This document shows, piece after piece, positions 44,223 through 51,053 of a DNA stretch of 64,000 bases. The notes under the pieces were generated by a model, which saw only the letters and a program-made list of their open reading frames with translations, did no database searches and was not told where the DNA came from. The DNA lies in contig ONND01000006.1 in NCBI GenBank assembly GCA_900319105.1, positions 62,001 through 126,000 on the forward strand, in the 5' to 3' direction. The DNA is from an uncultured Bacteroidales bacterium. Its GTDB lineage: Bacteria; Bacteroidota; Bacteroidia; Bacteroidales; Paludibacteraceae. Within the stretch, counting starts at the first letter, position 1, and every line of letters begins with the position of its first letter. The translations under genes and the position numbers were made by a program.

Positions 44223-45869
44223 ATGAAGAAAAATTTACTTTTGGCATCGCTCATTTGTTTCTCTGTAGCGCTGATGGCGCAGGAGAAGGAGCAGAAAGTG
44301 AAAGGCGCCCACCCGTTCAAACTCGCTGAGAATGAGGAGGTTGCCCAGGAGTTTTCTCATTGGTCGCTGACCCCGCATGTCGGATTTAATGCGTTTGACG
44401 GCGACTTCAATTCGGAAATGAAGCATCCGATCGGTTATCCTACTGCCGGTTTGGATATCGAATATTCGTTTACGCCGGTCTGGGGGTTGGGCGTGAACTA
44501 TACCTTCGATTGGTACAAGGTAGCCGGTAAGTCGGGCGGTAATAATGCGAGTACTTTGCTCGACGGTCATATGCACCGTGCCGGATTGTATGTGTCGATG
44601 GATTTCATCAATCTCTTTTTCCCGCGGGCGAAACGGAAGATCTTCAGTGTACACGCTATCGTAGGAGGCGGATACGCATGGTATAAGAGTAATAAGCTGT
44701 ACTATGACAGCGAAGAGCAGCCTACCTGGGTACGTGGTAACACGCGCGATTATATTAATGAGGATGGCGAGAACGCGCCGAGCTCTATGTCCGGTTATAG
44801 CGGAGAGCTGTACCTCCAGGGAGGACTGAATTTCGAGTTCAATCTCAATCGTACGATTGCTTTGGGTGTACGCGGTACGTATAATTATTTCATCAACGAT
44901 TATATCGACGGTCGCGGTTATGCCGGTCCGAATGCGGTAGCGTCGAAGAATAACGACGGTATCGTGGATGTGACGCTGAATATGCGCTTTAAGTTCGGCG
45001 CGGTGTCCAAGACCCACGTGCGTAATATCTCGAGTGTAGAGACATGGGAAAAGCCGGACTATGCGCCGGTCCACGATACGGTGATTATCAAGCATGACTC
45101 GATTATCATCCGCGAGACGATAGAGCAGTTAGCTACGGCTACGGCGGCTGCGGCAGTAGAAAAGGAGATTCCGCAGTACTACTATGTTTACTTCAAGAAC
45201 AACAGACATAACCTCGACGACAAGGCGCTCGTGACGATCCAGCAGGTAGCGGACCGCATGGAGGAGGACCAGGATCTGTACGCGGTGATCATCGGTTCTT
45301 GCGACAACACAGGTTCGGCGACTGAAAACTACGTCTTGGGCGACAAGCGTGCAGACAACGTAGCCGGTGAGTTGCTCGCCGAGTATGCTATCCCGGAGGA
45401 TCATATCTTTGCTGCCGGTATCGGTAAGATTGTCGGTCATCGCAGCACGGGAGCCTATGCGCCGAATAGACGCGCGGCTATCCGCCTGGTGGACAAGGCT
45501 ACGTTTGATCGCCTCAAGGATGAGTTGATGGGCAAGCGTGCCGAGCGCGTGGAGGATGAGAAACCTGCTGTGAAGACGGTTCCGCTCACCCAGAGCGCTC
45601 GTCCCGAGAAGAAGAATGAGTATCAACAGCGTACCAGCGAAACGGTGGTATCCGATAAATCAACCACCCTCGCCCGTCTGGCCCGCAAGTACTATAATAA
45701 TACATATTGTTGGGTGTATATCTATGTGGCGAACATGGATAAGATTAAGAATCCGAATGCGTTGAAGCCCGGTATTGAGTTGACTATTCCGGAGTTGACG
45801 CAGAAAGAGATGCGGATTACCAAAGACGAAGGTCTCGTTATCTATAACAGAGCCCGTCAAAGCCGGTAA
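44223..45869 (+). CDS. OmpA-family outer-membrane protein with C-terminal LysM-like domain
   Basis: Signal peptide MKKNLLLASLICFSVALMAQ. Residues about 40-270 alternate in strand pattern as an eight-stranded barrel (LTPHVGFNAFDGDF...VTLNMRFKFGAVSK). The OmpA/MotB peptidoglycan-binding domain follows (VYFKNNRHNLDDKALVTI...IIGSCDNTGS...NRRAAIRLV), with some drift from the usual TD-x10-LS-x2-RA-x2-V core. The last 70 residues (SDKSTTLARLARKYYNNTYCWVYIYVANMD...LKPGIELTIPEL) look like a LysM-type glycan-binding domain. The protein therefore appears to hold the outer membrane to the peptidoglycan twice. It is the first gene after a strong promoter. Confidence 0.82.
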   Translation: MKKNLLLASLICFSVALMAQEKEQKVKGAHPFKLAENEEVAQEFSHWSLTPHVGFNAFDGDFNSEMKHPIGYPTAGLDIEYSFTPVWGLGVNYTFDWYKVAGKSGGNNASTLLDGHMHRAGLYVSMDFINLFFPRAKRKIFSVHAIVGGGYAWYKSNKLYYDSEEQPTWVRGNTRDYINEDGENAPSSMSGYSGELYLQGGLNFEFNLNRTIALGVRGTYNYFINDYIDGRGYAGPNAVASKNNDGIVDVTLNMRFKFGAVSKTHVRNISSVETWEKPDYAPVHDTVIIKHDSIIIRETIEQLATATAAAAVEKEIPQYYYVYFKNNRHNLDDKALVTIQQVADRMEEDQDLYAVIIGSCDNTGSATENYVLGDKRADNVAGELLAEYAIPEDHIFAAGIGKIVGHRSTGAYAPNRRAAIRLVDKATFDRLKDELMGKRAERVEDEKPAVKTVPLTQSARPEKKNEYQQRTSETVVSDKSTTLARLARKYYNNTYCWVYIYVANMDKIKNPNALKPGIELTIPELTQKEMRITKDEGLVIYNRARQSR

Positions 45870-45885
45870 CACACAACAAGGGTAC

Positions 45886-45960
45886 GGTCCTATAGCTCAG
45901 TTGGTTAGTAGCACCTGACTCATAATCAGGGGGTCCTTGGTTCAAGCCCAAGTGGGACCA
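45886..45960 (+). tRNA. tRNA-Met (anticodon CAT)
   Basis: A 7-bp acceptor stem (GGTCCTA with TGGGACC), an anticodon loop CTCATAA, a T-arm with TTCAAGC and a discriminator A identify an elongator-type tRNA with CAT anticodon; tRNA-Ile(CAU) is the alternative. The 3' CCA is not encoded. The 3' strand of the D-stem reads GTAGC instead of GAGC, an inserted T that would bulge the stem. Confidence 0.9.
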
Positions 45961-45963
45961 CAC

Positions 45964-45991
45964 AGGAGGATAGTCCCGCGACTATCCTCCT
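45964..45991 (+). terminator. Perfect 12-bp hairpin after tRNA-Met
   Basis: AGGAGGATAGTC pairs completely with GACTATCCTCCT around CCGC. There is no T-run, so it may stop 3' processing or be a weak terminator rather than a classic intrinsic terminator. Confidence 0.7.
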
Positions 45992-46019
45992 GCCGTACTC
46001 AAGCGGATCCTACACACGC

Positions 46020-47096
46020 ATGCGCGCACGCATTTCCATATTATTATGTATGCTCTTCCTCCTGATGGGAGGGATGGATGCGTATGCCCTCACGCCCCAG
46101 CAGAAACGCGCCAAGGCCAAGGAGGTGCAGATGCGCAAGCGCGAGGCAGCAAAGCGGAAAGCGGAGAAGAAACGTGCCGCCAAGGCGAAGGCGGCGAAGA
46201 AGAAGCGTCTCAAGGAGGGCAAACCGCTGCTCTATGTCTATACCTACGATCTGCGCTCCGGCGAGAAACTCGCTGCTACCCATATCACCGCGCAGAATAT
46301 CCACGCGCGGCCGAATAAGAAACCGATCATCAACAAAGCAACCGATGCCAAGCGTGCCCGCGTGTCCAAAGGGTTGCCGGCGGCTACCTATTGGATACAC
46401 GCTGCAAGGCTCGGTTATTTCCCTTCCGATACCCTCTATTTCGATCATCGTAAGGATGAGGACAGCGTCGCTATTTCCCTCTATCCCGAGACGCGCCTTA
46501 CTTTCACCGTCACCGATTCGCTGACCAGCCGTCCGGTGGTGGCGAACCTCATCGTGCGCCGGCCTGATCAGTCACGGGTGCTGCAGACGACCTCCGATAG
46601 CGTCCATTCGCTCATCGCCGTCCTGCTCGATGACCGCGTGCCCTATTATACGATTGAGGCAACGGCGGTGGACTATTTCCCCTTCTTCGACACGATTGTC
46701 AAGCCCGAGGAGTTCCGCGGCGTCATCATGCAGCCGCGGGAGATCAAGTCCTTCGTTCTGCATAATATCTATTTCGCTACCGGTAAGACGCGTATCTTGG
46801 CGTCATCCGAACCGGCGTTGAACGAACTGTACCGGTATCTCAACTCGCGCCCGAAACAGCGCATCCGCATCGTAGGGCATACGGATAATATCGGTTCCGA
46901 CCGCTCTAACCAGGTGCTCTCCGAGGGGCGGTGCCGCGAAGTGAAGAAAGCGATGGTGGATCGCGGCATCCGTGCATCGCGCATCGAGATCGAGGGTAGG
47001 GGGGAGAAAGATCCTATTCTACCTAACATTTCTGAGCAAAATCGTCAGTTAAATAGGCGTGTAGAGATAGTTCTTTTGAAAGAAAGTTCCCTTTAG
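46020..47096 (+). CDS. OmpA-family peptidoglycan-associated protein with basic linker
   Basis: After a signal peptide (ISILLCMLFLLMGGMDAYA) comes a strikingly basic segment (residues about 27-68), more than half Lys and Arg. Carboxypeptidase-regulatory-like beta domains follow (about 70-240). The C-terminal OmpA domain has IYFATGKTRILASSEPALNELYRYL, RIRIVGHTDNIGSDRSNQVLSEGRCREVKKAM and NRRVEIVLL, the normal peptidoglycan-binding pattern. It is presumably periplasmic or attached to the inner face of the outer membrane. The basic stretch could bind LPS or nucleic acid; this is speculative. It has no clear promoter of its own after the tRNA. Confidence 0.85.
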   Translation: MRARISILLCMLFLLMGGMDAYALTPQQKRAKAKEVQMRKREAAKRKAEKKRAAKAKAAKKKRLKEGKPLLYVYTYDLRSGEKLAATHITAQNIHARPNKKPIINKATDAKRARVSKGLPAATYWIHAARLGYFPSDTLYFDHRKDEDSVAISLYPETRLTFTVTDSLTSRPVVANLIVRRPDQSRVLQTTSDSVHSLIAVLLDDRVPYYTIEATAVDYFPFFDTIVKPEEFRGVIMQPREIKSFVLHNIYFATGKTRILASSEPALNELYRYLNSRPKQRIRIVGHTDNIGSDRSNQVLSEGRCREVKKAMVDRGIRASRIEIEGRGEKDPILPNISEQNRQLNRRVEIVLLKESSL

Positions 47097-47117
47097 TGAT
47101 ATTTTTATCCGGAATTG

Positions 47118-47151
47118 TTTGCGGTTATTTGAGAAAAAAGCAGTACCTTTG
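47118..47151 (+). promoter_or_regulatory. Promoter without a downstream gene
   Basis: TTTG at 47118-47121 and TACCTTTG at 47144-47151 (22-base spacing) lie after the OmpA gene. The -7 box and the following CACCCG match the promoter at the left end of the window. Confidence 0.6.
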
Positions 47152-47156
47152 CACCC

Positions 47157-47253
47157 GGTTTTAGTAAGGTATTGTAAATCATCAAATAACCTGACTACTT
47201 ATTCATTTTTTTCATGCGAAGCGGCCCGCTGCGAAGCGAGCCGTTTTTCTTTA
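47157..47253 (+). ncRNA. Candidate small RNA (about 95 nt)
   Basis: The promoter at 47118-47151 is followed within 100 bases by a clear intrinsic terminator and no plus-strand ORF of credible quality. The only gene nearby is the convergent AraC gene. A promoter-to-terminator unit of this size is typical of a small RNA. Function and family unknown to me. Confidence 0.45.
47222..47248 (+). terminator. Intrinsic terminator (candidate sRNA and OmpA gene)
   Basis: CGGC/GCCG and CGCT/AGCG stems with one mismatch and a GCGA loop are followed by TTTTT. Two copies of the GCGAAGCG word lie in and next to the hairpin. Confidence 0.8.
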
Positions 47254-47270
47254 TCAAGTCTAAGTGTATG

Positions 47271-48125
47271 TTATAGCATAGCTTGCCGGCGGTACGCCAA
47301 GGCGGTCATGCCCGTCACGCGTTTGAAATAGCGGTAGAAAGAGGTGGGTTCGTTGAATCCCAGCGAGAAAGCAATCTGCTTGAGCGAACGCGACGGATCG
47401 GTTACCATCTCCCGTTTAGCCTGCGCCACGACGTACTGCTCTATCCAGTCCTTGGGCGATACGCCGCGTGTCACCGAGCGGATGACACGACTCAGGTATT
47501 TCGGATGCAGATGGAGCAGATCCGCGTAGTACTGGATCTCTTTCGACTCGCGGTAGTGGACTACCACCAGTTCGCAGAACTGCTTGAACAGGTTGTTGGA
47601 ATGGCTTCCCGCCCAGTGTATGTCCTGCTCGCGGCGGTAATAATTGATATACTCGTATGCGACCGACATCTGCGCTAACAGAATATCGTACCGGTGCGGC
47701 AGATCTTTCTCGCTATGAATTGAGATATAGGCCAGATGATCCAAGAGGGACAGCAGGCGTTCCGTTTGGGTGTCGGTCAGCGTGCAGATAGGCGAATAGT
47801 TGAATTTCTCGTAATCATGACTGAAGACATGGGACCGGAGATCCTCGAAGAGCTTGGGCGAGATGATGACACGCGTATAGGTGTAGTTGTCCGTACACTC
47901 GAGGGGGCGCATGATATGCCCGGGCATAACAATACCTAACTGGTTTTTTGACTGGGTCATTTCCTGCATGTCGTACATGGCGCGCGCATGACCTTGCGTG
48001 CATAATGTCAGCACGATGTAGGGAAAGACGACGTCTGTGTTGAGCGTTTTGAAACGATTTATATCCCGCTCTACCGCAATGCCGATCTCTTCAACGGCTT
48101 GAATATTATGTGGTTGACAATCCAT
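47271..48125 (-). CDS. AraC-family transcriptional regulator
   Basis: The 284-residue product has an N-terminal cupin-like sensing part (PYIVLTLCTQGHARAMYDMQEM) and a C-terminal double helix-turn-helix (IQYYADLLHLHPKYLSRVIRSVTRGVSPKDWI...SLKQIAFSLGFNEPTSFYRYFKRVTGM), the normal AraC/XylS DNA-binding pattern. Ligand and target genes are not readable. It stands alone on the minus strand, converging on the candidate small RNA. A weak -7-like ACCTTTGC lies upstream, but I found no firm promoter. Confidence 0.9.
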   Translation of the reverse strand: MDCQPHNIQAVEEIGIAVERDINRFKTLNTDVVFPYIVLTLCTQGHARAMYDMQEMTQSKNQLGIVMPGHIMRPLECTDNYTYTRVIISPKLFEDLRSHVFSHDYEKFNYSPICTLTDTQTERLLSLLDHLAYISIHSEKDLPHRYDILLAQMSVAYEYINYYRREQDIHWAGSHSNNLFKQFCELVVVHYRESKEIQYYADLLHLHPKYLSRVIRSVTRGVSPKDWIEQYVVAQAKREMVTDPSRSLKQIAFSLGFNEPTSFYRYFKRVTGMTALAYRRQAML

Positions 48126-48172
48126 TCTGTGCGCAAAGGTCCCTTTTGTGTATTTATTTAAGAAAAGTTGTC

Positions 48173-48736
48173 TTAGCGGACACGCTCGCAGTACGAACCG
48201 TCGCGTGTGTCGATACGGATCACTTCGCCTTCGTTGATGAAGAGCGGAACGCGTACCTCAGCGCCGGTCTCAACCGTTGCAGGCTTGAGGGTGTTGGTAG
48301 CGGTATCGCCTTTCAGACCCGGCTCCGTATAGGTAACGGTCAGCTCTACCTTCGTCGGCAGCTCTGCGAACAATACCGTATCCGACGATGCGTCCGATAC
48401 GACATCTACGTTCATTCCCTCTTTCAGGAAATCAACACCGGTGATCAGATCGTGCGCGATGGGTACCTGCTCGAAAGTCTCGTTGTTCATGAAGATGTAG
48501 TCCTCGCCCTCTTTGTACAGGAACTGATACGGACGGCGCTCTACGCGGACATCTTCCAGTTTCTCACCGATGTTGAAGCGGCGCTCCAATACGCGGCCAT
48601 CCACTACATCTTTGAATTTAACACGCATAATTGTGTTACCCTTACCCGGTTTAACGTGAAGGAACTCAATTACGAAATACAGACGGCCATCCATGCGGAT
48701 ACATACGCCGTTTTTAATGTCTTGACTGTTGATCAT
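48173..48736 (-). CDS. efp: Elongation factor P
   Basis: ATG 48736 gives 187 residues; the longer frame to 48775 runs into the promoter. The three-domain EF-P pattern is clear, with the modifiable lysine in HVKPGKGNT and the closing [20 protein letters not shown] rescues ribosomes stalled on polyproline. Proline-rich products, such as the transglutaminase-like protein of this window, would depend on it. Its promoter interleaves with that of marC. Confidence 0.97.
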   Translation of the reverse strand: MINSQDIKNGVCIRMDGRLYFVIEFLHVKPGKGNTIMRVKFKDVVDGRVLERRFNIGEKLEDVRVERRPYQFLYKEGEDYIFMNNETFEQVPIAHDLITGVDFLKEGMNVDVVSDASSDTVLFAELPTKVELTVTYTEPGLKGDTATNTLKPATVETGAEVRVPLFINEGEVIRIDTRDGSYCERVR

Positions 48737-48772
48737 ATCAATAAAAATTATAGAATTTCTCGAAAATCGCTG

Positions 48773-48804
48773 CAAAAGTACAATTTTTTTTGCACATATG
48801 CAAA
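48773..48804 (-). promoter_or_regulatory. Promoter of efp
   Basis: On the minus strand TTTG (48801-48804) and TACTTTTG (48773-48780) lie 20 bases apart. Its -33 box forms one half of a palindrome whose other half is the -33 box of the marC promoter. Confidence 0.8.
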
Positions 48805-48820
48805 TTTTTTAGTAATTTTG
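48789..48820 (+). promoter_or_regulatory. Promoter of marC
   Basis: TTTG at 48789-48792 and TAATTTTG at 48813-48820 have 20-base spacing. The palindrome TTTGCACATATGCAAA (48789-48804) carries both -33 boxes. Confidence 0.85.
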
Positions 48821-48853
48821 CACTCCGAAAATGAATTTAATCGTTCGAATACT

Positions 48854-49456
48854 ATGGAATCGATACAGAATTTCTTTGGTACGATAGATTTTTGGCAGGT
48901 TGTTTCGTCCTTTATTTTTCTCATTGCCATCATCGATCCGTTTGGAAATATCCCGGTGACGATTACGATGGAGAAGGAGGGAATTCGGATTGTGCCCTGG
49001 CGTGTCTGCCTGGCGAGCCTCATCATTCTCATGGCTTTCCTTTTCCTGGGAGAATGGATCCTCAAGCTCTTCGGCGTGCAGATTGAGTATTTTGCTATTG
49101 CCGGCGGGTTTGTGATCTTCCTCATGGCGCTGGAGATGATTCTGGATATCTCGATCTTCAAGAATGGCAATCTGTTGGAGGGCGAGGGCTCGATCGTACC
49201 CTTGGCTTTCCCGATGTATGCCGGTCCGGGTGCGTTCACGGCCTTGCTGGCAATCACGGCGGAGTATAGCATTGCCAGTCTCTGTGTCTCCCTGATCCTG
49301 TGTATCGTGACCCTTTATCTGGTGCTTGTCGGTACGAACTGGCTTACCAAATACCTGGGACAGACATCGTTGTACATCATCCGTAAGTTCTTCGGCATCA
49401 TCGTGCTCGCCATTGCCTGCAAGCTGATGTTCGGCAACCTCGCCGCAATATTCTAA
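48854..49456 (+). CDS. MarC-family integral membrane protein
   Basis: ATG 48854 (200 residues, MESIQNFFGTIDF) follows the promoter at normal distance; the much longer frame from 48110 is efp antisense. Six membrane segments and the family stretches IDPFGNIPV, IAGGFVIFLMALEMI and PLAFPMYAGPGAFTALL define the MarC/UPF0056 family. Transport function is unproven despite the name. rpiB follows after an octamer array. Confidence 0.88.
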   Translation: MESIQNFFGTIDFWQVVSSFIFLIAIIDPFGNIPVTITMEKEGIRIVPWRVCLASLIILMAFLFLGEWILKLFGVQIEYFAIAGGFVIFLMALEMILDISIFKNGNLLEGEGSIVPLAFPMYAGPGAFTALLAITAEYSIASLCVSLILCIVTLYLVLVGTNWLTKYLGQTSLYIIRKFFGIIVLAIACKLMFGNLAAIF

Positions 49457-49469
49457 AGAATAATAGGAA

Positions 49470-49501
49470 TCTAGATATCTAGAAATCTAGAACTCTAGAT
49501 A
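49470..49501 (+). repeat. Octamer array TCTAGANN (4 units)
   Basis: TCTAGATA, TCTAGAAA, TCTAGAAC and TCTAGATA at exact 8-base spacing lie between marC and rpiB, with CTAG cores like those at 16803 and 35053. Confidence 0.9.
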
Positions 49502-49521
49502 GCTAATAAACTACAATACAA

Positions 49522-49971
49522 ATGAAAAGTTTTTCAGAAATGACCATCGCGATGGCGAGTGACCACGCGGGGTTTGCACTCAAGCAACAGGTGCAGCTGT
49601 TCCTCGAGGATAACGGCGCCAAAGTGAAAGATTTCGGTTGTTATGACACCGAGAGTTGCGACTATCCGGACTATGCACATCCGCTGGCAACGGCCGTGGA
49701 GAAGGGCGAATACGAGTTCGGAATCATCATCTGCTCTACGGGTAACGGTATCTGCATGACGGCCAATAAGCACCAGGGTATCCGTGCGGCGCTCTGCTGG
49801 GATACCAAGTTAGCCGAACTGGCGCGTCAGCATAATAACGCCAATGTCCTGGCTCTGCCGGCTTCTTTTATCTCGGCGGTCAAGGCGCTGGATATCGTAC
49901 GTACCTTCTTCCAGACGGATTTTGAGGGTGGACGGCACGAGCGTCGGGTGAATAAGATTCCTTGCGCTTGA
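49522..49971 (+). CDS. rpiB: Ribose-5-phosphate isomerase B
   Basis: The 149-residue product matches RpiB/LacAB: MASDHAGFALKQQV at the start, the catalytic region IIICSTGNGICMTANKHQGIRAALCW, and NNANVLALPA. It interconverts ribose 5-phosphate and ribulose 5-phosphate in the pentose phosphate pathway. The stop codon overlaps the start of the radical SAM gene (TGATG). Confidence 0.95.
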   Translation: MKSFSEMTIAMASDHAGFALKQQVQLFLEDNGAKVKDFGCYDTESCDYPDYAHPLATAVEKGEYEFGIIICSTGNGICMTANKHQGIRAALCWDTKLAELARQHNNANVLALPASFISAVKALDIVRTFFQTDFEGGRHERRVNKIPCA

Positions 49972-51053
49972 TGTTTTCCTGGCTTCGCTCCTTCTTCCCA
50001 TCTCCGTTCTTTGTGAGTGTCGAGCCGGCGGCAGTGTGTCAGTTACGCTGCCCGGCTTGCCCTGTGGGAATGAGTAAGACCGCGGAAAAGCCGCTGACAG
50101 AGCAAAGACCGGCTACGCCTGACAGAGCACAGACCAATCATGAGACAGTGAATCAGTCTGTCAGCGAAGCGGTCTGTCAGCGAAGCGGTCTGTCAGCAAA
50201 GCGGTCTGTCAGCGAAGCGGTCTATCCGCACCGCGGTCTTATGCCCCGCGACATCTGGGAGCGGGTTTTATCACAGATCAAAGACTCGGCCAAAATCATT
50301 CAGTTCTATTTTCAGGGTGAGCCCTTGCTCCATAAAGACCTGCCTGTCATGATCCGTGAGGCGCATGAGGCGGGTCTTTATACGATTGTCAGCACCAACG
50401 GTCAGGCGATGACCCAGGATCTCGCCAACGCCCTTGTTGCCGCCGGACTCAACCGCATCATCGTCTCCATGGACGGTCTGACGGACGAGTCCTACGGCTC
50501 CTACCGTATCGGCGGCAGCCTGGATAAAACCCAATCCGCCCTCCGCTACCTCCGCGAAGCCAAAAACATCTGTCAGCCCGAAGGGCGGTCTGTGTTCTGT
50601 CAGTGTAACGGTCTGTCAGCCGCAGGCGGTCTTATTATCGAACTCCAAGTCCTACGGTTAAAAACCAACGAACATGAATGGGAGGCTTTCAAACGCCTCT
50701 ATCGGTCCCTCGGAGCAGACCGTCTGACCTTCAAGACCGCCCAACTCTACGACTATGCCGCCGGCCATCCCCTCATGCCTTCCAACCCGCGTTACAGCCG
50801 CTATCGCTTGGGCTCGGATGGTTTATACCATCGCAAGAACCGTTGGCCCTGGTGTACACGCGTATGGATGGGATGCGTCATCGCCACCAACGGAGACGTC
50901 CTCCCGTGCTGTTATGACAAGGCGCACGAGTATGTCTATGGCAATATCATGGAAGCCCCTCTCGCAGAGATCCTGCGCAGTGACAAGGCGCGTGCGTTCA
51001 TGCGTGCCGCCCAAAAAGAACAACCCGCTATTTGTAAAGAATGTTGGCGATGA
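49971..51053 (+). CDS. Radical SAM / SPASM-type protein with repeat-derived insertions
   Basis: ATG 49971 overlaps the rpiB stop. The radical SAM cluster motif is CQLRCPAC (CxxxCxxC), near residue 20. A C-terminal SPASM-like region has CTRVWMGCVIATNGDVLPCCYD and CKEC for auxiliary clusters. Such enzymes often modify peptides or carbohydrates; the substrate here is unknown. Two inserts interrupt the barrel: about 45 residues after the cluster motif (rich in SVSEAV and GLSA, encoded by four 16-base units at 50157-50220 plus complementary words before them) and about 24 residues (GRSVFCQCNGLSAAGG) before IELQVLRLKTNEHEW. Both stay in frame. The MBL gene overlaps by ATGA. Confidence 0.82.
   Translation: MFSWLRSFFPSPFFVSVEPAAVCQLRCPACPVGMSKTAEKPLTEQRPATPDRAQTNHETVNQSVSEAVCQRSGLSAKRSVSEAVYPHRGLMPRDIWERVLSQIKDSAKIIQFYFQGEPLLHKDLPVMIREAHEAGLYTIVSTNGQAMTQDLANALVAAGLNRIIVSMDGLTDESYGSYRIGGSLDKTQSALRYLREAKNICQPEGRSVFCQCNGLSAAGGLIIELQVLRLKTNEHEWEAFKRLYRSLGADRLTFKTAQLYDYAAGHPLMPSNPRYSRYRLGSDGLYHRKNRWPWCTRVWMGCVIATNGDVLPCCYDKAHEYVYGNIMEAPLAEILRSDKARAFMRAAQKEQPAICKECWR
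50157..50220 (+). repeat. 16-base tandem array (4 units) inside the radical SAM gene
   Basis: Four units of TCTGTCAGCRAAGCGG follow at exact 16-base spacing. Reverse-complement relatives lie at 50092-50133. Three of the four units contain GCGAAGC, known to form an exceptionally stable mini-hairpin in single strands. Confidence 0.95.
50596..50632 (+). repeat. 37-bp repeat shared with the MBL gene, copy 1
   Basis: Identical to 51276-51312 over 37 bases, in the same reading phase (CQCNGLSAAGGL in both proteins). It consists of two CTGTCAG...CGGT words with palindromic centres. Confidence 0.9.

Noticed and set aside
48110..48853. Longer start for the marC gene
   Set aside because: The extension is antisense to efp and crosses both promoters; ATG 48854 gives the normal family length.
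50157..50220. CRISPR-like appearance of the 16-base tandem array
   Set aside because: Units are contiguous with no variable spacers, too short, and inside an open reading frame; no cas genes are present.
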